Source: Prorocentrum cordatum (lineage: Eukaryota > Sar > Dinophyceae > Prorocentrales > Prorocentraceae). Taken from it: 64,000 bases of DNA. The stretch is from positions 271,001 through 335,000 of the forward strand of contig CAUYUJ010014760.1 of NCBI GenBank assembly GCA_963575745.1, read 5' to 3'. The notes under the pieces were generated by a model that saw nothing but the letters and a program-made list of their open reading frames with translations, had not been told where the DNA came from and did not search any database. This document shows, piece after piece, positions 21,913-33,060 of this stretch (positions are counted from its first letter, which is position 1; every line of letters begins with the position of its first letter). The position numbers were made by a program, and so were the translations under genes.

Positions 21913-23160
21913 GCTGATCCAAATCCAAGGCACGGTGGCGGAGCGTCGTCGTCGTCGTCATCGTCGTCGCCATCGTCCTCGTCGACGTCTCCCACCGCCG
22001 CCGCCCGCCGCCGCAGGCGCCGGCGCCGGCCCAGAAAAGGAAGTCGTCGCCCCCGCCTCCGCCAGCCGTCGCAGGCGCCAGCCCGAGGAAAGGGAGAGAG
22101 GAAAAATAGGGGAAGGGTTGGGAGGGGTTGAAATCCCCCCCCCCCCTCCGTCACGGGAGGGGGGGGGGGGTTCGAACCCCCCTCCATCCAAGGGGGGGGT
22201 CCAGTTCCAACCCCCCCCTCCAAGCGACCACAGAACGCGCTCTTTGTTACATCGCGACCGCCGCTGGCGTCCGATGTGGCCGTGCCAGCGCACACGCCAC
22301 GCAAGGCGGAGCGCCGACCCAAGAACCCCGCGCAGAACTCCGAAAGTGAGTGTTTCTGTGTCTGTCTTCGAGGGGAGTGGCTTGCCGCAGAGGACGACGG
22401 GGGCGGGCGGGAGCGGGAGTTCACACGGCCCGCAATCCCCACTCCTCTGAGCGCCCCCTCCTCCTTCGAACAGGGTCGGGACCTGCCAAAGTCTGCGGGG
22501 GTTGCCACACGCATCCTGGGCAAGGCGATGTTACCAGCCAGGGACGAGTCAACATAGCATACACATTCGCACTGAAGGAGTAAGGTTATTCAGCCCACTC
22601 TAACACCACAACCACTGACATGTTTCTGATTGTCTGTACGCTCTGACGTCCGAAAGCCGTTTGGGGCTCTACAGTTGTCCCTGCTTGATATGAGTTGCTC
22701 TGTGCGGGAAAACGAGAACAACTGGGCCAGGGGGAGGGAGGAGAAGGGGGGGATGAGTGGGATGTTGTTTTGAGCATGTTAGCGTCAAGCCCTAACGCCC
22801 TGGAAACAGACAGGCCGCAAGAGCGACGAAGGGAGAATGACGAAGGGCCCGAAACGAGAACGAGGCCAAGTCCAGAACAGTGCGTGTGAGACCGACATGG
22901 AGGCGGGCAGGGTGTCACAACGACGCGCGGGACCAAATCCGATTGCCAACGCATCTTGACTGCAGACCGCTCGAACAATGCAGCAGTACTGTGCCGTGAT
23001 ACCAGATTGCCCAATTTTGACCTGTCGGCAAAAGTGCATCCTGCGTCCGCAAAGCGAGCACACGTCGCTAGTCGCCCCGTGAGGGACGTGGAGCCTGGTA
23101 CACTGTCACGGGGGAGGTGCTTCGCAACAGGGGAGGGGGGCAATCTGGGGATTGGCACCT
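21913..23160. other. No recognisable gene
   Basis: A GTCGTCGTC tract at 21940-21985 and G7-G10/C7-C10 runs at 22134-22220. A less G/C-rich stretch (22560-23160) has open frames on the minus strand without a recognisable domain. Confidence 0.5.
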
Positions 23161-23164
23161 CAAT

Positions 23165-23300
23165 CAAAATCCCACCAGCTCTCTGGGCGTCGGTGATCTC
23201 GGGAGGTTCCTCTTCCAGCCACCTTCTTCCCCTTCGGGGAGGGGTTTATCCCCCCCCCCCACCCCCTCCCCTGGACCTGGACGGGGGCGGTCGCGAGCGG
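23165..23300. repeat. Dispersed hairpin element, copy 1
   Basis: CCCACCAGCTCTCTGGGCGT, then CTTCTTCCCCTTCGGGGAGG with GGTTTATCCCC. TCCCC/TTC/GGGGA is a short stem-loop. The same order of blocks recurs at 57029-57180, and the core alone at 38555-38590. Confidence 0.75.
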
Positions 23301-23589
23301 TCAGAGCGTCCAAGATGGGGGTCCTGAGGACGAGGTGCTGGAAACAACGCAAATCCACCCTTGGACCCTTTTCTATCCTTCTGCCCCCATCCCTCAGGGC
23401 CCCATCTCTGAACCACCGAGATGAGGGGGAGGGGTGAGAAGGAGGAGCACCTCGACATCCTTCGGATCCTTCGGCTCTCAGAAGCCTCCGTCGCCGCACC
23501 CGGGTCCGCCCCGGAAGGTCGGGCCCGCACCCGCTCTGGGAGAGGTCCTCAACTGGAGATGGTGCGTTTTAGAATTTGATTAAGCTAAA
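23301..23589. other. No recognisable gene
   Basis: Unique sequence with no convincing ORF. CGACATCCTTCGGATCCTTC near 23451-23470 is a weak local repeat. Confidence 0.4.
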
Positions 23590-24060
23590 CGGGATTGCGG
23601 TTCAAAACGGCAGACCGCGTGGGACATCCTCACAACAATAGATGTTTTGACAGTTCGAACTCGGTTCGAAACAATAGGATCTGGTCGAAACAAAAGCAAA
23701 ACGAGCGATTCGCGTGGGACTTCCTTCAAAATCAGGCGTCAGGCCCGATTCGAAACAGAAGGATAGCGACTCAAAAACGGCAAACCGCGTGGGGCATCCC
23801 CGCAATACTTGCTCTACTGACGGTTCCAAAGCGGTTCGAAACAATAGAAATCGGTTCCAAACAGTTGGCAAACTAGCATTTCGCTTGAGATTTCCTTCAA
23901 AATGCGATTGCAACCTGGTTTCACATAATGGGATGGCGGATCGAAAACGCCAAACCGCTTGGGACGTCCTCGCCAAAATGGTTTTCTTGACGGCTCTGAA
24001 GCGGTTCCAGACAATAGAAGCCGGCTTCGGTTATGCCAACAAATGCCAAACTTGAACCAT
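23590..24060. repeat. 170 bp tandem repeat, about 2.7 copies
   Basis: The landmark CGGCAGACCGCGTGGGACAT at 23608 recurs as CGGCAAACCGCGTGGGGCAT at 23778 and CGCCAAACCGCTTGGGACGT at 23948, exactly 170 bp apart each time. GGTTCGAAACAATAGAA and TTCCTTCAAAAT also repeat. It is notably richer in A/T than its surroundings. Confidence 0.9.
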
Positions 24061-25150
24061 GCCCATGTATGCGGGGTCGAGATGACTAAAAAGCCCCGCT
24101 GGCGGAACGAATCTCAACGCTAGATGTTTTGTGTATTGATGCCGCCAGGTCACAACAACGAAAGAGGACGAACGCCACGCCGGCAGACGCTAGCGCAAGC
24201 GCCCGCGCTCATACGCCCCCCCAGTGCCCGCACGGCAAGCGGCGGCGGCGCTGGGGAACGAGGGATGGACACGCCGTAGCGGGCGAAAAGCGGCAGAGAA
24301 GAAACCGTTCTGTCGTCGGGGACGCCCGCCCCAGGGCGGCTGGCTGGAAAGCTCATTCCCCGACCCGCCGCCAGTGGGGGTACAAACTTCCCGGCCGCCG
24401 CGGGGGAGGCGCCCCCGATGGCGGCTGTACCCGTCTGCGCCCGCAACGCGCTGCTGGGGAACGGGGAGGGCCTGTCGGGAAGGTGGTCGGTCCGAGTAGC
24501 CAACTCACCTTTGCCCACCCAGACAGCACGAGCACGGCCACATGGAGCCCGCATCTGTGCTGCTCACGCGCCGACCAGAAGGGTGGATGGCAACGAGGCA
24601 AGAAAGAAGGGGAGCACTTCGATGCAACAGGGGACACGACAAAGCGTGGCGAGTCGAGGTTGCCCTCTGCGCCAGCGATACTGCGACATCGTCCGCAGGG
24701 CCACCGAGGGAGCTCTGGGGGGGGCCCTGGGGGGAGCCCTCGACAGAGGGGCGACGGGATGGCCACCAGTCGGGGGGCGTCGGCGGACCACCTCATCGAT
24801 CCTGGCCACACCCACCCTGGGACCGGGATCGGCACACAAACGCCCCCTAGGTTTGGCCAGGAGGGCGACTGCACCCATCCTGCGCCCAGGATCGCCCGGG
24901 CCAGGAGTCGGTGGAAGGGTCCGTTGGCGTCCCCTGAACCAGGGGGTCTCTGGGGGCGGCAGAGGGTCGACGGGCGGGAGCCTGTCGATGGGTCCTCCAG
25001 CAGCTCCGCGGCCCCCATCGCGGCGGTCATCCGCGCTCCGAGCGCCTGAGCGTCCCCGGATCGCATTCCTACACCCCCCCCTCCTTAGCAAGCAAGGGGG
25101 CTGGGACACAGCAGGACAGGAAGCAAGACGCAGGGGCAGGCTGGCGCTGC
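24061..25150. other. No recognisable gene
   Basis: About 1.1 kb of G/C-rich unique-looking sequence with three or four overlapping open frames on both strands (for example 24129-25049 plus and 24353-25066 minus). None shows a domain I know. Confidence 0.4.
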
Positions 25151-25154
25151 TTCC

Positions 25155-25266
25155 GCCAAACACCACCGCCCCCTCATGCTCCTCCTCCGCATCCTCCTCC
25201 TCCTCCTCCTCCTCCTCCTCATCCTCATCCTCATCCTCATCCTCATCATCATCCTCATCCTCATCC

Positions 25267-25317
<51 letters not shown>

Positions 25318-25366
25318 CCATCACCATCATCATCATCATCAGCATCAGCATCAGCATCAGCATCAG

Positions 25367-25401
<35 letters not shown>

Positions 25402-25915
25402 GCATCAGCATCAGCATCATCAGCATCATCATCATCATCATCAGCATCATCATCATCAGCATCAGCATCAGCATCAGCAGCATCAGCATCATCATCATCA
25501 GCATCATTATCATCATCATCATCATCATCATTAGCATCATCATCATCATTAGCATCATCATCATCATCATCATCATCATCACATCATCATTAGCATCATC
25601 AACATCATCATCATCCGCGTCACCACCACCATCATCAGCATCATCATCATCGCCATCGCCATCGCCATCACCGCCACCATCATCATCACCATCATCGACA
25701 TCATCATCATCATCCTCACAATCATCATCATCATCATCAGCATCCTCATCATCAGCATCATCCGCATGATCATCGCCATCATCACGCCCATCATCATCAT
25801 CATCAGCATCATCACCGCCATCATCATCACCACCATCACCATCACCATCATCGTCGTCATCATCATCGTCGTCCTCGCATCCTCATCATCACCATCAGCA
25901 TCATCATCAGCAGCA
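25155..25915. repeat. (ATC)n array, 750 bp
   Basis: TCC at 25175-25215, then nearly pure CAT/ATC with CAGCAT interspersions up to 25915. Poly-Ser, poly-Ile and poly-Met frames are artefacts. Confidence 0.95.
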
Positions 25916-26176
25916 ACATATGCAAACCGCCATCCAACACGTCCCAAAGACAAATAAAAATGGTTGAGATAAGGCCCCAGAAATTGCCCCAGGCAGGTGA
26001 GCCATTGACGCGTTCAATGTATACACACATATGTTTGTATGCACACGTATACACAATATACGAAGACACGCACGCTACAATTCAGCCACGTATACGGTAG
26101 CCTCCCAAACTATCCCTGCATACCTGATGGCTACACCCGGCGTGGCGCCAAAAACGGGATCGCACGCGCCGTCCGT
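25916..26176. other. Short unique segment
   Basis: Between the ATC array and the LINE fragment; contains a GTATACACACATATG-like tract at 26015-26060. No gene. Confidence 0.5.
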
Positions 26177-26900
26177 CTAGGCGCAGAGCCACGCCGCGCT
26201 CGAAGCGTAATGCCTAGCACCAACTAACGCCACCAGTACAGACCTGAGCCTCTTGAGCGTCATCTCGGCCACCCCGCTTGCTCTAGTGCCGCAACCTGCT
26301 GATGGCAGCAGCCCTGTCCTCCACAGCGTTGGAACCTTCTCCTTGGCTCCTCTCAGCTGCGCCTGAAGCTGAGAGCGTTTAGACACAGGCACAGACGACC
26401 TCTTGCGCCCCTGGATTCTCCTGACTCTGCCACTCGAGAGCTCGTCGCCGAAATTCCTCATGTGGTTGACGGTCCTGATGTGGAAACCGTGCGTCGAATC
26501 TTCTGTCGCCGGTTTGGTCTTGTAGCCCATGACCACGCAGCCAGACTTTGCCATCTGGATCACCAAGCCGCATTGGAATACCTGCTCAGCGAGCGATCGC
26601 ACACCTGCAACCAGCACTCCAGCACCCGTCGCAGTGTAGCCGATACAATGGGAGCTGGCGCCGTCAATCAAGGACCTGGGGATGTACTAGAATACAGCAC
26701 CTTCATCAGCCGAAGCACCTTGTGCAGGAGGTGGGTCATCGTCGCGGCGCGAGATCAGCCCGCCAAGATGCCCTGGTACGAGTTGCACTCTATGGGCAAA
26801 GATCCAATTCTTTGTTCACTCGCGGCCTCTGGTAGCTGCCCAGAGGCAGCCACAGCAACCTTGTTCGGTAGTTCAAGTAATTAGCATGCTGAGCCAGCGT
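26177..26900 (-). pseudogene. Dead non-LTR (LINE) reverse transcriptase fragment
   Basis: The minus strand holds the second half of a reverse transcriptase: a GILAG segment just upstream in another frame, a degenerate catalytic block (LIDGASS where the family has x-x-DD), a K-S-G block, then MRNFGDELSSGRVRR and VAEMTLKRLRSVLVAL, which match the thumb region seen in dinoflagellate LINEs (R-x-LG-x-D...G..RR, then G-V-A-x-x-x-L-x-x-LR). The second catalytic Asp is replaced by Gly. The region 26680-26900 carries related pieces in other frames with stops. No poly(A) tail or target duplication was identified. Confidence 0.55.
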
Positions 26901-28060
26901 TGGTAATCGTATCACCTCGGAGCATTCACGCATATCCATCAGCCAGCACGGCCACAGACACCTGTCAACGAAGTTGTGTCAGCTCAGACTTTAGGGTGTG
27001 GGAATAGGCCGCGTCCACAGACGTACCTCCTGACCTGCCCCCCCCAGAAAACCTCTTTGAAATTGGCATGATCACCAATTTCGGGAAAACTGGCGCAGCA
27101 GGCGACTCCAAGTACCATGTTGGTCTGGATGGGAGCGATGAGGCAATAGCCTCCAGCCACCGTTGGAACGCGGACCATCCTTGCATGTATACGCCCGCCA
27201 GCTGCACAACTGTACGTTGGAACGCGAACCATCCTTGCCTGCATATTTGTGGGGCAATTCGGTCAACGTCTGCAGCCCGCGGGTGGAGACCGACGTGGCC
27301 GAGGGCAGTTCTGAGCGAGAGCGAAGCCAGCTAGCCAGATATGTATGGTAACTGCGCCCACTCGTGGAAGTCGATCGGAAGCTTCGCAGACTGTTGGTGG
27401 TATGTTGCCCAGATAGTGGCCCACGAACCCATGCAGTCGTCAGCTCTCTGGTATGGACGTGGCCTTTCTGAATGTTCAAGGACTTATTGGAAGTGCGCAT
27501 CTGGGCGACTGGGCCCTCAGCTGGTTCTGGATGCCCGCGAACGGCAACATGCATCTGGAAACTGGCAAGGCACATACGTTCTCTCGGTACTTGGGGTCGC
27601 AAGGCACTTGATCATCCTGAGCTTCATGGCCTGCATGTGTCGAGCCTGGCGGCCTGACATCTTGCAAGCACGCACTCGCTGAAACATGCTGCTGACGGTA
27701 GGTTGGACTCGTTCCCATTCCCACGCATGTGGTCCCGCGCGACCCTGGCGCCTGGCACTGCGGTCATCGACGATATCCATCCTGTCCAAGACCTCACCCT
27801 CATGACACTCCACAACAGCATCCAATGTTGCAGCAAGCGGATGCTTTGACAGGAGATATGTCGACCCCTGTCCCAGGCTTCGTGGCGTATCCGAATGGAT
27901 CGAAAAGTTTAGCCCCACCCTGGGATATACGAGGGGAGGCGTCCATCCTCGATAGGGGTGCGTCCGAATAGCCCCCTGGGGATGTATCTCAGGGTTTCCC
28001 GCCTTTGCTCAGCTGCTTCATTTTCGTCGAAAAATCAAGGGTTGGGATAGAAACATCGCC
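26901..28060. other. Unassigned sequence of coding-like texture; 54 bp duplication
   Basis: Less G/C-rich than average. Minus-strand frames at 27517-27918 and 27072-27602 have protein-like composition (for example RQARHMQAMKLRMIKCLA) but no domain I can name; they could belong to the LINE upstream of the RT fragment or to another decayed gene. At 27162-27243 the block CGTTGGAACGCGGACCATCC is repeated about 54 bp later with small changes. Confidence 0.35.
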
Positions 28061-28715
28061 TGCGATGATTGACAATAGTCTCAGCAATATGTGTACGAGC
28101 TGCACCCCAATCACGCGCTGAAGGTTACGAGAACATCCTGGCCTGGGGATCGCGACCTAACGGGTTCGTTCGGGACGTTGGGTGGCGAAATCCGGGTTTT
28201 CCCGTCGCACAGACCGCAGACGTTGGCAGAAAAGCCCGTGCATTGAGACAGGCTCGCTCCTGCGTCTGCGCAAACTGCATTCAACAAGTGGTACTCCATC
28301 ATGAATCTCACCCACCTCGACTGGAAATGCGCATTGGCGCGGAGGGAGAGGGAGAGGGTGAGGAGGAAGACGAGGATCATGTGGGCATGGCGTTCAACGT
28401 GAACATGCATGCCACCCACCATCGTCGCCACCCCCTCCGAGGGACGAGCACGGGCGCAGGAGGCCTGCAGTCGGCTGGCCGTGGACGAGCTGGCCGCGTC
28501 TCCGCGGAGGCCCCGCGAGGCCAGCCTCTCGAAGATCAGCCTGTCGGCCTGGCTTGCCACCAGCAGGGGAAAGAGAAGAGACTGCCGTTCCCTCCTCCTC
28601 CTCCTCATCCACTCGTCGTCGTCCCTGTAGAACAATCGTCCATCCTAGGCATCCCTCTTCCTCATCGCCATCATGAATGACTCCTCTGCCTCCAGGCAGA
28701 AGCGAACCAAAACGG
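28061..28715. other. No recognisable gene
   Basis: A minus-strand frame (28635-28111) has a protein-like stretch near its end (RWVRFMMEYHLLNAVCADAG) but no assignable family. A plus-strand frame over the same interval (28069-28680) is equally long, so neither is called. Confidence 0.35.
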
Positions 28716-28820
28716 TGGTTCACCTCTCTCTCCTCCTCCTCCTGCTCCTCCTCCTCCTTCCCCTCCACCTCCTCCTTCCTCCTCCTCCTCCTTCTCCTCC
28801 TCCTCCTCCCTCGTCCTTGC
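28716..28820. repeat. (TCC)n tract
   Basis: CTCCTCCTCCTC with CCTTCC variants. Confidence 0.9.
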
Positions 28821-28904
28821 CCTTGCGCTGAAAGAGAGAAGAGGTCCTCCTGCACTCGACCTCAGCAGATCACGCCACCCTGAAGCCTGCAAAGTGAGGC
28901 GCAG

Positions 28905-29120
28905 AGCCACGCTGCTCGCCACAACATGGGAGCGCGCCAGCGCGAGGGCTCCTAGCTCCGGGGCAGCTGCAGGCACAACACGACGACACAACAGGACAGG
29001 AAGTTGCAACGCGACGTTGCGCGCCATAGCATCGAAGTGCGCCAGAGCGGCTGCTCCTGCCACCGGGGCGCACTGCAACCTCAACGGAGAGAAAACGGCA
29101 GGGCGTCGCAGGCGGGAGAG
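28905..29120. repeat. Degenerate ~105 bp tandem repeat
   Basis: GCTGCTCGCCACAACATGGG at 28911 is echoed by GTTGCGCGCCATAGCATCGA at 29016, 105 bp later, each followed by GCGCCAG-GCG and CC-GGGGC. Two clear copies, possibly a third. Confidence 0.45.
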
Positions 29121-29729
29121 AGCGCCGGAATCCGCAGAAGCGAAGGAGAATCCAAAACCACATTGCAAAGCGACAGGGCCGCACAGGCGAGGAAGAGCGC
29201 TGCAATCGGTAGTGCGTGCGCGACTCGGGCGACGCAGATTAAACCAATCACGATCGCAGAACAGGCATTCCGACTTCAGGGCATGGAGACTGATAAGAGA
29301 GACGAAGAATTCCATGTAGGCCCGACCCGCCTAGCTTGCCAGGCAGGGAAGCGAAGGCAAAGGGAGGCGGCGGGGTCCTGCACTATTGGCCGCAATCTAC
29401 GGGCCGGCTGAGGTGGGAGGCCTCAACCTCTGCCCGGTGCACTGTTGTGAACATGCCCGTACCTAAGCGAGCACAAGCTGCGTAGCGCGGTTGCTCCAGA
29501 CTCCTGCAGTTGTCGCTTGCGTTTGCTTGCGAAGAGACCGCTGCTGAGATCGCTCGATCATTTGCACGCGACGATTCCCAAAGGACAGAACGCCGTGCCT
29601 GTAGGTAATTACGGAGGGATCCGCAAAGGGCGGCCTGGACGTGCAGCCCACCCTCCTCGAGGCAAGGCATAGGCCAGCGGGCTCGACAGGCTCAAGGGAC
29701 GCGAACAGCTGCAGTGGTGGTGCCGGCGT
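29121..29729. other. No recognisable gene
   Basis: Open frames on both strands without a recognisable domain. Confidence 0.4.
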
Positions 29730-29916
29730 CTACTCGTCGTAGTCCGCTTCGGGGCCGCCCTCCTCCTGCTCTTCCTGCGAGCGCCGACGCGGCCTGTGTC
29801 ACGCGCACGATGTCGAAGCGCCGCTGACGGCACCACCACCGGCTTTCGTCCTCCCGGGGCTTCACCACCGGGCTCCTGTCCAAGGTGTACCTTTTCCTGC
29901 ACGTCAACTTCGGCAC
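29730..29916 (-). CDS. Possible 3' coding fragment with an acidic C-terminus
   Basis: On the minus strand one frame reads PKLTCRKRYTLDRSPVVKP followed by DESRWWCRQRRFDIVRVTQA. A neighbouring frame ends in SQEEQEEGGPEADYDE and a TAG at 29732-29730. The acidic end looks like a natural C-terminus, but the two parts are in different frames, so a frameshift or small intron near 29770-29800 is needed. No start codon is evident. No family recognised. Confidence 0.25.
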
Positions 29917-30200
29917 CGCCTGATCCCTGGGCTTCGCCCTCTCCTGGCCGCGTGAGGCCCCGCCTTCTTCCGCCCGTTCTCTGCTAATTAAAGCTGTGCG
30001 CGTCCCGCTTAGCTTTCAGCGGAAAAGGTTCGCTCTCGCCCTGCAGATCAAAAAAAAAGTCACGCGCACACACACACACACAAACACACACGCCCTGATC
30101 GTGACCCCCGATACCCCTGTGGGAAGAGAGAGAGGGCAGAGAAGGAAGGAATAGCAGAGACCCTCCAGCCGGACCCAAGCAACACCACCATTCCCACCGC
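29917..30200. other. No recognisable gene
   Basis: Contains short A-rich and CACACACA tracts at 30048-30090. Nothing else seen. Confidence 0.45.
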
Positions 30201-30442
30201 AATGGCCACCACTGCTATCCGCTTGCTCCTCCTTCTCCTCCTCCTCCTGCCCATCATCATCGTCGTCCTCCTCCTACTCCTCATCATCGCCATCATCATC
30301 ACATCACATTCACCATCACCATCACCATCAGCATCAGCATCACTATCACCATCACCATCAGCATCAGTATCAGCATCAGCATCATCATGACTATGATCAT
30401 GATAATGATCAGAATCATCATCACCACCATCATCACCATCAG

Positions 30443-30486
<44 letters not shown>

Positions 30487-30499
30487 CCATCACCATCAC

Positions 30500-30547
<48 letters not shown>

Positions 30548-30859
30548 TGCAACCAATGACACCATCGCCTCCACTCGTGCAGCCGCCGCCGCCGTTACAA
30601 TAACCATTTCAATTCGGCCAGGCGCGCGCAAACACCTCAGCGCCATCCTTATCATCCTCATCATTCCTTCTCGCCCTCCCCAATTCTCCCATCGCCGCCC
30701 CTCCTGATTATCATCATCGTCATCATCATCATCATCAGCAGCATCACCATCAGAACCATCAACAACACCACTACCATCACCACTACCATCACCATCACCA
30801 CCACAATCACCACAATCATCAGCATCAGCAGCAGCATCATCATGCTCATCATCATCATC

Positions 30860-30891
<32 letters not shown>

Positions 30892-31625
30892 CAGCATCAT
30901 CATCATCATCAGCATCGTCAGCATCATCATCATCATCATAACGATCACCATCAACATCAGCATCAGCATGAGCATCATCCTTGCACTCATCGTCCTCCAC
31001 GTCCTCCTGATCATCCTGCAAGACTTCCTTCCCTGCGGCCATCGCCACCAATGACACCATCGCCTCCACTCGTGCAGCCGCCGCCGCCGTTACAATAACC
31101 ATTTCAATTCGGCCAGGCGCGCGCAAACACCTCAGCGCCATCCTTATCATCATCATCATTCCTGATCGTCCTCCCCTCGTCTCCCAGCGCCACCCCTCCT
31201 GATTATCATCATCATCATTACCACCATCATAATCATCAACACCACCACTATCATTACCACCACCATCACAATTACCACCATCATCATCATCATCAGCAGC
31301 AGCATCATCAGCGTCATCATCGCCATCATCATCAATACCATCATCTGAAGCAGCAGCATCATCTGCATTAGCAACATCATCGCCATCGTGTTGTATACAC
31401 GTATGCATGTATTTACATATATGTGTCTCCGTATGGTCATTGTCAACAGTATGTAGCCATCGTCGCCATGATAACGATCATCATCACCACCATCACACCA
31501 CCACCACCTCCATCGTCATCATCCTCATCGCCGTTGTCACTATCATCGTCATTACCATCACCACCACCGTCGTCATCATTGAATTTCCGCATCATCATCA
31601 TCAGCAGCATCATCATTAGCAACAT
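30201..31625. repeat. (ATC)n arrays with a ~495 bp internal duplication
   Basis: Two arrays of CAT/ATC repeats are separated by a 100 bp unique block. That block, starting CCAATGACACCATCGCCTCC at 30553, recurs at 31048 essentially unchanged up to CAGCGCCATCCTTATCATC, followed again by CTCCTGATTATCATCATC. The segment is therefore a tandem duplication of about 495 bp. Met/Asp-rich ORFs across it (for example 30299-31408 minus) are artefacts. Confidence 0.9.
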
Positions 31626-32300
31626 CATCATCCCTATGTAACTGCACTGCCATCTCCCCCTCCTCTTCCTCCTCCACCCCCCTGCAAATTGACTGCTGGC
31701 ACGGTCCGTGTTGAGGAAGTTGCGGTGCGCCCCATGACTGTCCTGAGGCACGAGGGCTCCCACTGCGTACTGCCAGTCGGCCACGGTCGCACAAGCACCC
31801 ACGCATGCACAGGTCAGAACTGTGCGAAAACCGTGGGGGAATGTGTTACTGAGGGCTCTCAGTCTGATCCTCGCGCTGCACGAAATACGCTACCCCTTAT
31901 CATTATTCCCCCGTCATCCTCTTCCCCCATTGGCGACTGCCGCGGGAGAGGGCTGCCCTCCAGCCAGGAGGCGAAGAGGCGCAGCAGCAGCAGCAGCAGG
32001 CGGAGGCGAAAGAGGGGGTTAGCAGGGCGACGTCTCAAACAGAGGTCACGCGAAGCAGGTGCTCCAGAGAGCGTTCGGCGCAGAGGAGAAGGAGCAAACT
32101 GGAGGGGCCGTTCCTCTAGGCCGTCGTCGTCTTGGAGGGCCCTGTCGCGCCTCCCACGAGTTACTGAAAAATCCGCTGGGGGGTTCTACCCTACAAAACG
32201 GAAAGGTCGACCCTGCAAAATCATGAGGTTCGCCACCGTGCCGCTGTGCACAAAGCGGGCGTACCCTCAGGTCCTGCGCCCAATCCCCTGAGCCCCAGTC
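31626..32300. other. No recognisable gene
   Basis: Unique-looking G/C-rich sequence. The plus frame 31689-32291 has no recognised domain. Confidence 0.4.
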
Positions 32301-32304
32301 CCCC

Positions 32305-32845
32305 GAGACGTCGAATGATCGCTCGAAGACGCCCAAGATGGCCCGAAAACGGCCCAAGAGGCCTCCAAGACGGTCACAGAGGCCACAAAGGCCTCGAAGG
32401 GGCCTCCCAAGAGGCCTCCAAAAGGCCGTTCAAGTGGCATCATTGATTTTCCATTGATGTTTGAAGGAATTGGGCGTTCTCGCCTTTCTGTTTTCCGTCG
32501 CTCCAAGACGGCCCAAGAGGCCCCCAAGACCACCCCGATACGGCCCAAGAGGCCTACACGAGGGCCAGAAGACTGCCTAAGAGCGCCCCAAGACAGCTCA
32601 CGAGTCGCCCAAGACGGCCCAAGAGGGCCACAAAACGGTTCCAACAGGGGCCCAAGAGAGGGGACACGAACTGAAGATCCTAGCCTTCCGCCACTAGAGG
32701 CTCCCAGGAGGTCCCGAGAGGTGCCCCAGGAGGTTTTAAGGAGCCCCTGGGAGGCCCCCACAAGGCCCCAAGAGGCTCCCAAGAAGCACCTAGAGGTCCG
32801 AAAACAGAGGCTCAGCACTGCCTCCAAGAGGCCTCCCACGAGATT
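32305..32845. repeat. Dispersed CCAAGAGGCC family, copy 3 (longest)
   Basis: About 540 bp of irregular units around GGCCCAAGAGGCCTCCAAGA. Within it, 32447-32520 holds TTTTCCATTGATGTTTGAAG, then GGCGTTCTCGCCTTTCTGTT and CGCTCCAAGACGGCCC. The same non-repeat insert appears in altered form at 55580-55645 (TTGGCATTCTCGCCTTTTCG, GGCGCTCCAAGACGGCCCC), so the family has a longer shared unit than the simple motif. Confidence 0.75.
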
Positions 32846-33060
32846 CCAACAAACATCAAATAGGCGTCACACCCACAACTCCGAAGGCCATCACATACCC
32901 ATTGTCCTCTCCAATCCCTGGCTTGCTGCACCGCGTGTCCTCTGGCATGCCCGTGCAACGTTTACCTGGGAAGAGTCGTGCACCCTCCCAGATGTCCTCT
33001 GCAAGTAGCCGCGGATGTAGAAGCACGCGTGGTTCTGCACTCGGCACCGCGCGTGCAGCG
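32846..33060. other. Short unique segment
   Basis: No convincing ORF; leads into the GT/GC tract. Confidence 0.4.

Noticed and set aside
24418-25593. 391-residue frame with a long poly-Ser tail
   Set aside because: The tail is the (ATC)n array and the upstream part overlaps equally open frames on both strands with no recognised domain.
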